NCBI GenBank assembly: GCA_937958265.1
Contig: CALGNX010000014.1
Span: forward strand, 1-64,000
Origin: an uncultured Algibacter sp.
GTDB lineage: Bacteria > Bacteroidota > Bacteroidia > Flavobacteriales > Flavobacteriaceae
Direction: 5' to 3'
Length of the DNA: 64,000 bases
Shown here: positions 25,053 through 34,742 of the stretch, in pieces
Position numbering within the stretch: the stretch's first letter is position 1
Layout: every line of letters begins with the position of its first letter
Position numbers and translations under genes: made by a program
Notes under the pieces: model-generated
What the model was told of the DNA's origin: nothing
Seen by the model: the letters and a program-made list of their open reading frames with translations, nothing else
The model's database searches: none

Positions 25053-26459
25053 ATGAAATCAACTCAATTTATTACCGATAATTTTTTATTACAATCTGAA
25101 GTTGCTGTAACACTTTATCATAAGTACGCTAAAGATTTACCAATTATAGATTATCATAATCATTTATCTGCACAGAAAATAGCGGAAAATTTACCTGTTA
25201 AAAATATTAGTGATGCTTGGTTAAAGGAAGACCATTACAAATGGCGCGGTATGCGAGCAAACGGTATTGATGAGAAATATATAACAGGTGACTCAACCCA
25301 AAAAGAAAAGTTTTTTAAGTGGGCCGAAACAGTGCCTTACACTTTAAAAAACCCATTATTTCATTGGACGCATTTGGAGTTAAAGCGTTATTTTGATATC
25401 GATGCTATTCTGCAACCGTCATCAGCAGAATCGATTTATGATACGGCGAATAAAATACTTGCCGAAAAAACACCAGCAGATTTATTAGAGCATATGAATG
25501 TTGAGGTTGTTTGCACAACGGACGATCCAACGGATAGTTTAGAGCATCATAAAGCTATTGCAGACGCAGGTTTTTTTACTAAAGTTTTTCCAACTTTTAG
25601 GTCGGATGAATTGTTTTTTATTGGGCAAGATAAATTTTTAAAGTATTTAGAAAAATTGAGTAGCGTTGTGAATTTTGAAATTAATTCGTTTTCAGATTTC
25701 ACAAAAGCTATCGACAACAGAATCGTTTTTTTTAATAATAACGGTTGTCGTTTATCCGATTTTGGAGTTGGAGAAGCTTTAGTTATTGAAGATTTTACAA
25801 CCGAAGAGGTAGCGCGTATTTTTGCCAAAAAGCTTAATTGCGAAGCTTTGTCTTTTTTAGAAATAAATAAATACAGGTCATTTTTGTTTATTTATTTGGC
25901 AAAAAAATATCACGAAGTTAATTGGGTGCAGCAATATCATTTAGGCCCCATAAGAAATAATAATACAAGACTGGTTGAGCAAATAGGTTTGGATGCGGGC
26001 TGCGATTCTATTGGTGATTTTCCAATGGCTAATTTTATGTCTAAATTATTTAATATTCTAAATTCTACAAATCAATTAGCTAAAACAATTACCTATAACT
26101 TAAACCCGTCCCAAAATGAAGTGTTTGCAACTATGATGGGGAATTTCCAAAACTCAGATGCACCAGGGAAAATGCAGTGGGGTTCTGGTTGGTGGTTTCT
26201 AGATCAAAAAGATGGCATGGAAAAGCAAATTAATTGTCTGTCTAACATGGGTTTATTAAGTCGTTTTGTTGGTATGCTAACAGATAGTCGTAGTTTTTTA
26301 TCGTTTCCAAGGCATGAGTATTTCAGACGTATTTTATGTAACCTGTTAGCCGATGATGTTAACCAAGGGCTTATTCCCAACGATATGGAGTTTTTAGGAA
26401 AAATGGTTCAGGATATTTGTTACTACAATGCTAAAAATTATTTTAAATTTAATCTATAA
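25053..26459 (+). CDS. uxaC: Glucuronate/galacturonate isomerase
   Basis: UxaC converts D-glucuronate to D-fructuronate and D-galacturonate to D-tagaturonate. The 468 residues begin with the conserved LPIIDYHNHL (metal-site His pair near residues 36-38), followed by VVCTTDDPTDSL, RPTFRSD-like FPTFRSDELF, GCRLSDFGVGEAL, the QYHLGPIRNNN segment, and the C-terminal signatures MQWGSGWWFLDQKDGM, GMLTDSRSFLSFPRHEYFRRILC. The length and the motifs are standard. It starts the saturated-uronate branch whose next steps (SDR, UxuA) are encoded upstream in the same operon. Confidence 0.96.
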   Translation: MKSTQFITDNFLLQSEVAVTLYHKYAKDLPIIDYHNHLSAQKIAENLPVKNISDAWLKEDHYKWRGMRANGIDEKYITGDSTQKEKFFKWAETVPYTLKNPLFHWTHLELKRYFDIDAILQPSSAESIYDTANKILAEKTPADLLEHMNVEVVCTTDDPTDSLEHHKAIADAGFFTKVFPTFRSDELFFIGQDKFLKYLEKLSSVVNFEINSFSDFTKAIDNRIVFFNNNGCRLSDFGVGEALVIEDFTTEEVARIFAKKLNCEALSFLEINKYRSFLFIYLAKKYHEVNWVQQYHLGPIRNNNTRLVEQIGLDAGCDSIGDFPMANFMSKLFNILNSTNQLAKTITYNLNPSQNEVFATMMGNFQNSDAPGKMQWGSGWWFLDQKDGMEKQINCLSNMGLLSRFVGMLTDSRSFLSFPRHEYFRRILCNLLADDVNQGLIPNDMEFLGKMVQDICYYNAKNYFKFNL

Positions 26460-26472
26460 AAAGGCCTTAGGT

Positions 26473-27447
26473 ATGCAATGTAGAATTCTTTTTCTTTTAA
26501 TTATGGTTGGTCTCTTTTCTTCTTGTGAAGAAAAAAGTAGCGCTAAGGTGCTCTATTTAGCGCATACTTTGCCGCAAACCCATCCTGTACATAAAGGAAT
26601 ATTGGCATTTCAGGATGCTTTGGAAAAAAAATCTGGTGGCCAATTGGTACTTAAAATATTTCCCGATGGTATGTTGGGTTCAGAAAGAGAAGTTTTGGAA
26701 TTACTGCAAATAGGTAGTGTTGCAGCAACTAAGGTAAGTGCGGCTACATTATCTAATTTTGTCCCAGAATATCATGTTTTAGGCATTCCTTATTTGTTTA
26801 GAAGTAAGGAACATCAATACGAAGTTTTAGAAGGACCAATAGGTAAATCAATTTTACAAAAAGGTGAAAAGTTTTGGTTAAGAGGCCTGTGTTATTACGA
26901 TGCAGGGAGCAGAAGTTTTTACACCTCAAAAAAAGCTATTAGAACACCTGACGATTTGAAAGGCTTGAAAATACGAGTAATGAATAATCAAATGGCCATT
27001 AATATGGTTAATGCTATGGGCGGTTCTGCTACACCTATGGCTTATGGAGAGCTTTATACAGCAATTCAACAAGGGGTTGTTGATGGGGCAGAAAATAACG
27101 CGCCGTCTTTTGTGTCTTCAAACCATCATGAAGTTAGTAAATATTACACTCTAGATCAGCATTCGTCCGTTCCAGATGTGCTAATTATGGGGACTAAATT
27201 TTGGAATAATCTAACAGATCAAGAGCGCGTATGGGTACAAGAGGCTGCTGATGAATCTGCTCAGGCAGAAAAGAAATTTTGGAATAATTCTGTGGAAGAG
27301 TCTATGAAAATAGCACAAAAATTTGGCGTTGAAATTATTATTCCTGAAAAATCTTTATTTGCCGATAAAACAAAATCGGTATTAGAAGATTTTTTAAAGC
27401 AGAAACCTGAAATGAGAGAATTAGTGAATAAAATTAAAGACGAATAG
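26473..27447 (+). CDS. TRAP transporter solute-binding protein DctP, lipoprotein
   Basis: Substrate-binding component of a tripartite ATP-independent periplasmic transporter. From the Met at 26473 it has a lipoprotein signal MQCRILFLLIMVGLFSSC (Cys18), then ahtlPQTHPVHKGILAFQ, FPDGMLGSEREVLELLQIG, the ligand-binding DLKGLKIRVMNN with its conserved Arg, and AIQQGVVDGAENN. The open frame extends to 26428 but that would overlap uxaC and lacks a signal sequence at its start. Gene context makes a hexuronate the likely ligand. DctQ and DctM follow directly. Confidence 0.92.
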   Translation: MQCRILFLLIMVGLFSSCEEKSSAKVLYLAHTLPQTHPVHKGILAFQDALEKKSGGQLVLKIFPDGMLGSEREVLELLQIGSVAATKVSAATLSNFVPEYHVLGIPYLFRSKEHQYEVLEGPIGKSILQKGEKFWLRGLCYYDAGSRSFYTSKKAIRTPDDLKGLKIRVMNNQMAINMVNAMGGSATPMAYGELYTAIQQGVVDGAENNAPSFVSSNHHEVSKYYTLDQHSSVPDVLIMGTKFWNNLTDQERVWVQEAADESAQAEKKFWNNSVEESMKIAQKFGVEIIIPEKSLFADKTKSVLEDFLKQKPEMRELVNKIKDE

Positions 27448-27449
27448 TT

Positions 27450-27941
27450 ATGAGAATTTTCGATATTATTTTTGAAAAGGTTAATCGATTCATGGAAATT
27501 TTTCTCGTATTTATTTTTGGGCTTTTAGTACTTGATGTTTTATGGCAAGTGTTTTCTAGGTACGTATTAAATATGTCGTTTTCGTGGACAGAAGAACTTG
27601 CGCGTTTCTCATTAATATGGCTATCTATTTTAGGTGCCGCTTATCTTAATGCGCGAAGAGAGCATTTATCTATGGATTTTTTGTATGGTAAGTTTTCTAA
27701 CCCTACAAAGAAAAAGGTATCTATTCTTATAGAAGTTTTTATCTTTTTATTTGCATTAATTGTAATGTTTGTTGGCGGTTCTAATTTGGTTTATACAACC
27801 TTACATTTGGATCAGCTTTCCGGTACCTTAAGGGTACCCTTAGGTTACATTTATGCCGTTTTGCCATTTAGTGGTTTTTTAATTATGTGTTTTTCTGTTT
27901 ATCATATTTCAAAAATATCTTCTAATCAAATAGCTGTATAA
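27450..27941 (+). CDS. TRAP transporter small permease DctQ
   Basis: The 163-residue four-helix membrane subunit that joins DctP recognition to the large permease. Helices lie at about residues 14-36, 46-65, 88-110 and 126-147; the family signature WTEELARFSLIWLSILGAA precedes ARREHLSMDF. It is separated from dctP and dctM by two bases on each side, so the three are one translational unit. Confidence 0.9.
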   Translation: MRIFDIIFEKVNRFMEIFLVFIFGLLVLDVLWQVFSRYVLNMSFSWTEELARFSLIWLSILGAAYLNARREHLSMDFLYGKFSNPTKKKVSILIEVFIFLFALIVMFVGGSNLVYTTLHLDQLSGTLRVPLGYIYAVLPFSGFLIMCFSVYHISKISSNQIAV

Positions 27942-27943
27942 TT

Positions 27944-29248
27944 ATGAGTATTGAAGTTGTAAGTATCCTTGTTTTATTTGTTAGTTTTTTTAGCTTACTA
28001 ATGTTAAAAGTACCTGTGGCCTACGCTATAGGCATTTCTACAACAATAAGTCTTTTATTGAATATTGATAAACTTCCTGGTATAACAACCATTGCACAAC
28101 GTATGACTACGGGCATAGATAGTTTTGCTCTGTTGGCTATTCCGTTTTTTGTACTTGCAGGCGAAATTATGAAACGTGGAGGTATTGCAAATAGGCTCAT
28201 AAATTTTGCAAAATCTATTGTAGCAGCGCTTCCAGGCGGACTTGCTTATGTAAATGTTTTGGCTTCTATGCTTTTTGGTGCGATTTCTGGTTCTGCAATT
28301 GCGGCGGCTTCAGCAATTGGAAGTATCATGACAGATAGAATGGAGGAAGAAGGTTATCCACGAGAATTTAGCGCCTCTGTAAATATAACGTCATCAACAA
28401 CTGGATTACTTATACCGCCTAGTAATATTTTAATAGTTTATGCTTTGGCTAGTGGTGGTACAGCTTCCGTTGCGGCTTTATTTATTGCGGGGTATTTACC
28501 AGGAATATTGTTAGGTGCAGCTATTATGGGCTATATCGCTTTTGTCGCTATAGCGAGAAAGTTTGCTAAGGGACAACGGGCGCCTTTATCTGAAATCTGG
28601 AACCATTTCCGAAAATCATTTTTTAGTTTATTATTATTAATTATTGTTGTGGGCGGTATAGTAGCAGGTATTTTTACCGCCACTGAAGCTTCAGCAATAG
28701 CAGTTTTGTATGCTACAATTTTGGCTTTAATTTATGGAGATATGAAAGTCAATCAATTTCCCGACATTTTACTTAATAGTGCGCGAACAACAGGTGTTGT
28801 AATGTTTTTAATTTGTACATCAATGGCTATGTCTTGGTTGTTCTCTTTCGAGAGTATACCAGAACTGATGAGTAGTTTTTTGTTAGAGCAATTTAGTAAT
28901 AAATTTGTTATTTTTCTTGTTATCAATCTTACTTTATTAATTATAGGCACATTTATGGACATGACGCCAGCGGTCTTAATATTCACACCAATTTTCCTGC
29001 CTGTAGTAGTGGCCTTAGGTATGGATCCAGTGCATTTCGGTATTGTATTGGTTTTAAATTTATGTGTGGGTTTATGTACGCCTCCAGTAGGTACAATACT
29101 TTTTGTTGGTAGTGGTGTAGCTAATGTTTCTGTAACAAAAGTGGTTAAACCGTTATTGCCGTTTTTGTTAATAATGATTATTGTATTAATGCTTATTACA
29201 TATATTCCTGAAATATCCATGTTCTTGCCGCGATTATTTGGATTGTAA
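27944..29248 (+). CDS. TRAP transporter large permease DctM
   Basis: The 434-residue sodium-coupled channel subunit of the TRAP transporter. Twelve or so hydrophobic segments include the usual LLAIPFFVLAGEIMKRGGIA, MLFGAISGSAIAAASAIGSI, the TGLLIPPSNILIVYALASGG segment and the pseudo-symmetric partner NLCVGLCTPPVGTILFVGSG. It is the last gene of the operon starting at 20181. Together with DctP and DctQ it gives the cell a complete inner-membrane importer, in contrast to the MFS-type ExuT used by many bacteria for uronates. Confidence 0.95.
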   Translation: MSIEVVSILVLFVSFFSLLMLKVPVAYAIGISTTISLLLNIDKLPGITTIAQRMTTGIDSFALLAIPFFVLAGEIMKRGGIANRLINFAKSIVAALPGGLAYVNVLASMLFGAISGSAIAAASAIGSIMTDRMEEEGYPREFSASVNITSSTTGLLIPPSNILIVYALASGGTASVAALFIAGYLPGILLGAAIMGYIAFVAIARKFAKGQRAPLSEIWNHFRKSFFSLLLLIIVVGGIVAGIFTATEASAIAVLYATILALIYGDMKVNQFPDILLNSARTTGVVMFLICTSMAMSWLFSFESIPELMSSFLLEQFSNKFVIFLVINLTLLIIGTFMDMTPAVLIFTPIFLPVVVALGMDPVHFGIVLVLNLCVGLCTPPVGTILFVGSGVANVSVTKVVKPLLPFLLIMIIVLMLITYIPEISMFLPRLFGL

Positions 29249-29655
29249 AATACTTTTATCTTGTTAAGTATTTCTAGTAGATTGTGGTGGTCTGTTTTTG
29301 TGTAATTATTATTTTTCTTATTTTTTTTTGCATTATTCGTAAATTTTTTACTTATTGCGCCTTATTTGCTAATTTTAGGTCTTTTTGATAGGATTACGAA
29401 GGTGGAGCACAGCAGATTTAAAGGGTGCGTTTAAAAGTACATAGTAGTGTTTATTTGGTAATAATACATGTTTGTATTGCTAAGTAGGTGTATTCTTTAT
29501 TTTTTTTGATCTACATGTTATATTTTTATTAATACATCTAATTTAGTATTGTGTTATATGTCGGATTTTTTCGTATATTATCATGATAGTACAGGATGCT
29601 CTTAAATATTTTAACATCTAAATTTGTTTTAACTAATAAGATTAACTAATTATTT
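29249..29655. other. Intergenic region upstream of the first susC
   Basis: About 400 AT-rich bases separating the TRAP operon from the SusCD operon. A weak hairpin AATACTT/AAGTATT follows dctM without a T run. No TAnnTTTG element or copy of the GTGTGCGCACAC operator was found, so how this second operon is controlled is not visible. Confidence 0.4.
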
Positions 29656-32600
29656 ATGAATTTAAAAAGGACTTTAAAAAATACGTCTTTTATCAGGCGG
29701 TTTTTAATTGCGGCTGCAATGATTTTTTCATTTGTGGCTTCTACGAGCGCCCAAACTGTTACGGGTGTGGTTACAGCCAACGGTTTCCCCTTACCTGGGG
29801 CTACAATTTTAGTTAAGGGTACTTCAATTGGAGTTGTTACCGATTTTGATGGGAATTACATAGTGGATGCAGGCACCAATCCAACACTCGTTTTTTCTTT
29901 TCTTGGTTATGAAACCAAAGAGATTGCCATTAATGGACGTGCTAAAATTGATGTGGTTTTAGAGGAAGGCGGAGAAGCGTTAGGTGAGATTGTTGTAGTT
30001 GGTTATGGTACTCAGAAAAAAGAATCTGTAGTTGGTGCGATTACTCAAATTAAGGGAGAAGATTTACAAGAGCTAACGCTAGGTATTACAAACGTACAGG
30101 AAGCTTTACAAGGAAACTTACCAGGGCTTACTGCCATTCAGGGTAGTGGCGTTCCTGGTCGTAATGATGTGCAGATTTTTATTCGTGGCCAAGCGTCTTG
30201 GAATGGTTCTGGGCAACCTTTAATATTGGTAGACGGTGTTCCACGAGATATTGATAATATTGATTCCAATGATATTCAAAACATATCGGTGCTTAAAGAT
30301 GCATCAGCTACAGCAGTTTATGGTGTACAGGGTGCTAATGGTGTTATACTAATTACTACCAAAAGGGGTAAAAAAGGTAAAGCGCAACTTTCCTTTCAGG
30401 TAAATACTACCATAAAAACAGTATCGAAGTTACCCGAGAAATTAAATGCTTATGATGCTATACTAGAAGCAAATTCGTCAGTTTTACGCGAGCTTTCGCA
30501 AAATGAAGCTTCATGGGATTCATATAGACCACTAGCTATTGCTGAAAATTATCGTAATCCAGCCAATGAAGAGCAGCGTTTACTTTTTCCTGATGTAAAT
30601 TGGAGAGATGTGTTGTTAAAGGATTTTGCGCAAGATTATCGTGTTAATTTATCAGCACGTGGTGGTGGCGAAAAATCTAGGTATTTCGCTAGTTTGGCTT
30701 ATCAAACGGTGGCTGATATTTTCGATGGTGAAAGTTATGATAATGGTAAAGGATACGAAAGTGGATTTACTTACGATAGATTTAATTTCCGAAGTAATTT
30801 AGATTTTAATATTACTAATACTACCGAGTTTACTGTTAATTTAGGTGGTTTCTATGCGATACAACAAACTCCAGGAGGCTTAAATTTGGTTACCAATTCA
30901 ATTTACGAATTGGCACCTAATGCGTACACGCCAATTTTTCCCGATGGTGCTTTTGGTAGAGATTTTAATGATGTATTTGCAAATACCAACCCACTGGTTA
31001 CTTTAACTAACACCGGGTATACCACAGATACCAGATTTCAAATTAACACTGATTTTATTTTAAAGCAAAATTTAGATTTTATAACAGAAGGATTATCTTT
31101 TCAGTCCCGTTTTTCTTTGGATAATGCAACAGAGAGTCGTCAACAATTATTAGATCCAGGCGCAGACGGACAAGAAAACGTGCGCTATCGTATATTCGAT
31201 CGATTTTTTACAGAAACTATAGAATCACCTAATGGTGTTAACGATTTTGATTTCGTGCCTTTTCCTTGGACAGTTTCAGAACCTGAAATTCGTAATGGGC
31301 AAATTGTACGTAACTTATTATATGATGCAGCTATTAATTATAGCAAAACCTTTGGTGAAAAGCATACGGTTACCGGTTTGGCTTCTGTAAGACGTCAAGA
31401 ACGTGGTAGAGGGAATGGTTTTTTAATATTTCGTGAGGATTGGGTAAGTCGTGTAACCTATGATTACGACAAGCGTTACTTTTTGGACATCAGTGGGGCA
31501 TACAATGGATCGGAGAAATATGGCCCAGGATTTCGTTTTGATTTGTTTCCCGCTATTGCAGCAGGTTGGACAATCTCAAACGAGGCTTTTATGAGTGATG
31601 TGGATTGGGTAAATAAGCTTAAATTGAGAGGTTCGTATGGTATTATTGGAGACGACTCTGGTGGAAGTAGATTTGAGTACCAACCAACATTTAGTATTGG
31701 TGGAGGTTCTTTTATAAATCCTAATGCGTCTAACCAGCGCGGGCCATACGAGTTTTATAGTGAGCAAAACGTAGGTAATCCTAATTTACGTTGGGAAACT
31801 GCCACGAAATATAATGGCGCAGTAGAAGTGTCTTTATTTAATAGTTTAGTTACGGCAGAAGTAGATTTTTATGGAGAAAACCGTACTGATATTTTAATAC
31901 CTAGCGGTCAAAGAGCAGTACCTGAGTGGTTTGGTGCCTCACCGCCATCTTTTAACAGAGGGCAAGTTGAAGTGAGGGGGTATGAAATTGTATTAGGAAC
32001 CAACTATACATTTAGTAGCGGTTTAAACCTTTTTGGTAATTTTAACCTAAATCAAGCAAAAGATCTTGTTTTGGATAGGGAGGATCCTGAGTTTAGACCA
32101 TTTTATCAAAAACAAGCGGGCTATGCTATTGGCCAGCCAAGATCAGCAATTCCTGGACAAATATTAGCGAGCTTAGATGACTTGTATAGCTCTACACCAC
32201 GAGTAAACGGTCAGGATGCTATACGTACAGGTTATTATAATTTAATTGATTATGATGGTGATGGAGAATATAATGCAAATTTTGATAATGTGCCGTTTGG
32301 CTTTCCTGTGCGACCGCAAAGAAATTGGTCTGCTACAGTAGGCGCTAAATATAAAGGTTTAAAATTATCTGTTCAGTTTTATGGTACACAAAATACCAAT
32401 AGAAACTACGTTTCAAGAACGTTTACAAACCAAACAGATACGTTTTTTGCACATGAGTTAGGGTATTGGACTAAGGATAATCCAAATGGTACGCGTACAC
32501 AACCTACATTTTTTGCAGATCAAGGAGCTAGCGATCCAAGACGAAATTTTTGGGATGGTTCTCTAACAAGGCTTCGAGCAATTGCTTTAAATTATACGGT

Positions 32601-32790
32601 ACCTAAAAAGGTCTGTGAAAACCTTGGTGTAAAGTCATTAAGTATATTTGCCAATGGTAACAACTTGTTTTTATGGACAGATTTACCGGATGATAGAGAG
32701 TTTAATAGTAGCTTAACTGGAGATTCTCAGTTTAGAGGAGACTATCCTAATTTAGCACGTTTTAATTTCGGTTTTAACTTAGATTTTTAA
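29656..32790 (+). CDS. SusC/RagA-family TonB-dependent outer-membrane transporter
   Basis: Outer-membrane channel that imports glycan oligomers together with its SusD partner. Signal peptide at residues 1-32; carboxypeptidase-regulatory-like domain (TGVVTANGFPLPGATILVKG, 36-105) typical of the SusC family; TonB-box-like EIVVVGYGTQ at 111-120; plug domain with NVQEALQGNLPGLTAIQGSG and the signature VLKDASATAVYGVQGANGVI; 22-strand barrel to the C-terminal Phe (FNFGFNLDF). 1044 residues is a normal length. It is the first gene of a five-gene operon ending at the terminator near 40790. The substrate is inferred to be a uronate-containing oligosaccharide from its neighbours. Confidence 0.95.
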   Translation: MNLKRTLKNTSFIRRFLIAAAMIFSFVASTSAQTVTGVVTANGFPLPGATILVKGTSIGVVTDFDGNYIVDAGTNPTLVFSFLGYETKEIAINGRAKIDVVLEEGGEALGEIVVVGYGTQKKESVVGAITQIKGEDLQELTLGITNVQEALQGNLPGLTAIQGSGVPGRNDVQIFIRGQASWNGSGQPLILVDGVPRDIDNIDSNDIQNISVLKDASATAVYGVQGANGVILITTKRGKKGKAQLSFQVNTTIKTVSKLPEKLNAYDAILEANSSVLRELSQNEASWDSYRPLAIAENYRNPANEEQRLLFPDVNWRDVLLKDFAQDYRVNLSARGGGEKSRYFASLAYQTVADIFDGESYDNGKGYESGFTYDRFNFRSNLDFNITNTTEFTVNLGGFYAIQQTPGGLNLVTNSIYELAPNAYTPIFPDGAFGRDFNDVFANTNPLVTLTNTGYTTDTRFQINTDFILKQNLDFITEGLSFQSRFSLDNATESRQQLLDPGADGQENVRYRIFDRFFTETIESPNGVNDFDFVPFPWTVSEPEIRNGQIVRNLLYDAAINYSKTFGEKHTVTGLASVRRQERGRGNGFLIFREDWVSRVTYDYDKRYFLDISGAYNGSEKYGPGFRFDLFPAIAAGWTISNEAFMSDVDWVNKLKLRGSYGIIGDDSGGSRFEYQPTFSIGGGSFINPNASNQRGPYEFYSEQNVGNPNLRWETATKYNGAVEVSLFNSLVTAEVDFYGENRTDILIPSGQRAVPEWFGASPPSFNRGQVEVRGYEIVLGTNYTFSSGLNLFGNFNLNQAKDLVLDREDPEFRPFYQKQAGYAIGQPRSAIPGQILASLDDLYSSTPRVNGQDAIRTGYYNLIDYDGDGEYNANFDNVPFGFPVRPQRNWSATVGAKYKGLKLSVQFYGTQNTNRNYVSRTFTNQTDTFFAHELGYWTKDNPNGTRTQPTFFADQGASDPRRNFWDGSLTRLRAIALNYTVPKKVCENLGVKSLSIFANGNNLFLWTDLPDDREFNSSLTGDSQFRGDYPNLARFNFGFNLDF

Positions 32791-32802
32791 AAAAAAAAGA
32801 AT

Positions 32803-34701
32803 ATGAAAAATTACAGATTAAATATAATATTATGCCTTGGGCTACTGTTAATATTTTCTTGTGAGGAATATTTGGATATAGCACCAGAAGCCGAAATTGA
32901 GATCGAAGATGTTTTTGCTAATTTTCAAACTTCACAAGGTTTCGTTGAGGAAATGTACAATTTGGTGGTCGATTACGGAACTAATGGTTGGACTTTTCAA
33001 GACTATATATATGGCGACGATGGGTATAATGCACAAACTTTTAAGTATAGCACCCAAATTGACCGGGGTGAATTAGACCAATGGATAAACGGGAATTTAA
33101 GTTACCTACATAAAAATAACAGATTTCAAGTTGGATCAAATACAAGAGATGGTAGTTCTAATGAAGAACAGGGACGCGGCAGACCAAAAGTTTGGACAGG
33201 CAGCATGTTAGGTATCCGTAAGGCTAATGTAGTTATAGCAAACGAAAACTTAATGGTAGGTTTAACGGCATCTGAAAAAAACGTTATACTTGGGCAAGCT
33301 TATTTTTTTAGAGCATTTTTCCATAACGAAATTATGAAGTTTTGGGGGCGCTTTCCACATATTCAAGAGGTTTTTGATGGTGTTATAAATATTCCTAGAC
33401 CAGAAACATACAGAGAGGTTGCGCTTTCTATTAATGAAGATTATAAAAAAGCTATAGAATTATTACCTGTAAATTGGGATAACGAGGCATATGGCGCTTT
33501 AACTTTGGGTAATAATGCGGGACGTTTAACAAAAGGTGCGGCTTATGGTTTTCAGGGAAAAAATTTACTTTTTGCAGCGAGTCCTTTAATGTTTTTTAAC
33601 AATGCAGCAGGAATAGATACGTATACATACGATACAGAGTTAGCAGCCATGGCTGTAGATGCGTTTGCAGAAGTTTTAAAACTGGAACAAGCTGGTGAGT
33701 ATAGTTTGGCTCAAAACATGGAGGATTATAAGAAAGTCTTATGGGAAACACCAACTAATACTTGGCCGGGCTTAGTACCTGAGGCCAAAGAATTAATTTT
33801 TGCTGGTTCTGCAGGTTCTCATGTGGGATCTACAATGAGTTTTATGGCTACGGGTATGCCTAGACCAATTTCTTCTACAGGTACACAATGTACGAGTGCA
33901 ACACATAATTATATTCATAATAATTTTGGAATGGCTAATGGGTTATCCGTCGAAGATGATTTAAGTGGGGCGTTTGGTACGCCATTGTATAACCCATTAA
34001 GACCTTTTGATAACAGAGATCCTCGTTTTTATGCATGGGTTTTTGCAGATCGTGATGTATTAGGTACGCGAGCAGGTATTCCAGATGTAAATAAAACACT
34101 TAAATTATATTCTGTAGATGAGAATGGTGAATCGGGTGCACATCGGGATAGAAACAATTATTCTTTCACGGGTTATTTATTTAAAAAGTTTTACCCTGAA
34201 ATTGATGGTCAATACCATTCGCAGAGTGGAAATAATATTTTAAGACGCTTTACCGGAATGCGTATGCACATGAGGTTAACAGATGTATATCTTATGTACG
34301 CCGAAGCATTGCATGTAGTTAATGGAGCAACTACGGCACCAAGCAGTTTTCCATTAACGGCAGAGCAAGCCATTAATATATTTAGAGATAGAGCAGGCAT
34401 TGGAACAGTTAACCCGATGATTGTATCGAACAACAATAGATTTATGGATGAAATAAGACGTGAAAGGGCTGTGGAGCTTTCTTATGAAGGGCATAGGTGG
34501 ATGGATATTAGACGATGGGGTGTTGCTCATGAGGATGAATATAGAATTAAAACAGCACTAAATTTTGATAAGGCGTGGACGTTCTTTGAAGAATTTACCT
34601 TGGTGGATAGAGTTTGCGAATATCCTAAACATTATTGGATGCCATTTGAAGCTAATCAAACTCAGTTTTACGAAGGTTTTCCTCAAAACCCAGGTTGGTA
34701 A
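32803..34701 (+). CDS. SusD/RagB-family nutrient-binding outer-membrane lipoprotein
   Basis: Surface lipoprotein that forms the lid over the SusC barrel and binds the incoming glycan. Lipobox LIFSC with Cys20, then EEYLDIAPEAEI; alpha-helical TPR-like body; a central AYFFRAFFHNEIMKFWGRFP; and the C-terminal signature RRERAVELSYEGHRWMDIRR. At 632 residues it is at the long end of the family. It starts 12 bases after the susC stop, the normal pairing. Confidence 0.94.
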   Translation: MKNYRLNIILCLGLLLIFSCEEYLDIAPEAEIEIEDVFANFQTSQGFVEEMYNLVVDYGTNGWTFQDYIYGDDGYNAQTFKYSTQIDRGELDQWINGNLSYLHKNNRFQVGSNTRDGSSNEEQGRGRPKVWTGSMLGIRKANVVIANENLMVGLTASEKNVILGQAYFFRAFFHNEIMKFWGRFPHIQEVFDGVINIPRPETYREVALSINEDYKKAIELLPVNWDNEAYGALTLGNNAGRLTKGAAYGFQGKNLLFAASPLMFFNNAAGIDTYTYDTELAAMAVDAFAEVLKLEQAGEYSLAQNMEDYKKVLWETPTNTWPGLVPEAKELIFAGSAGSHVGSTMSFMATGMPRPISSTGTQCTSATHNYIHNNFGMANGLSVEDDLSGAFGTPLYNPLRPFDNRDPRFYAWVFADRDVLGTRAGIPDVNKTLKLYSVDENGESGAHRDRNNYSFTGYLFKKFYPEIDGQYHSQSGNNILRRFTGMRMHMRLTDVYLMYAEALHVVNGATTAPSSFPLTAEQAINIFRDRAGIGTVNPMIVSNNNRFMDEIRRERAVELSYEGHRWMDIRRWGVAHEDEYRIKTALNFDKAWTFFEEFTLVDRVCEYPKHYWMPFEANQTQFYEGFPQNPGW

Positions 34702-34742
34702 TACTTTAATAAACGCCTTAAACTAAATCTAAATATAATAAA

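Noticed and set aside
27820-27842. Palindrome around GGTACC/GGGTACC in dctQ
   Set aside because: Lies in coding sequence, short and explained by the codons for the residues there; no regulatory position.
28753-29220. 155-codon frame on the minus strand inside dctM
   Set aside because: Lies entirely within a strongly conserved membrane permease; Thr/Ile/Asn-rich composition is typical of the antisense of a hydrophobic gene.
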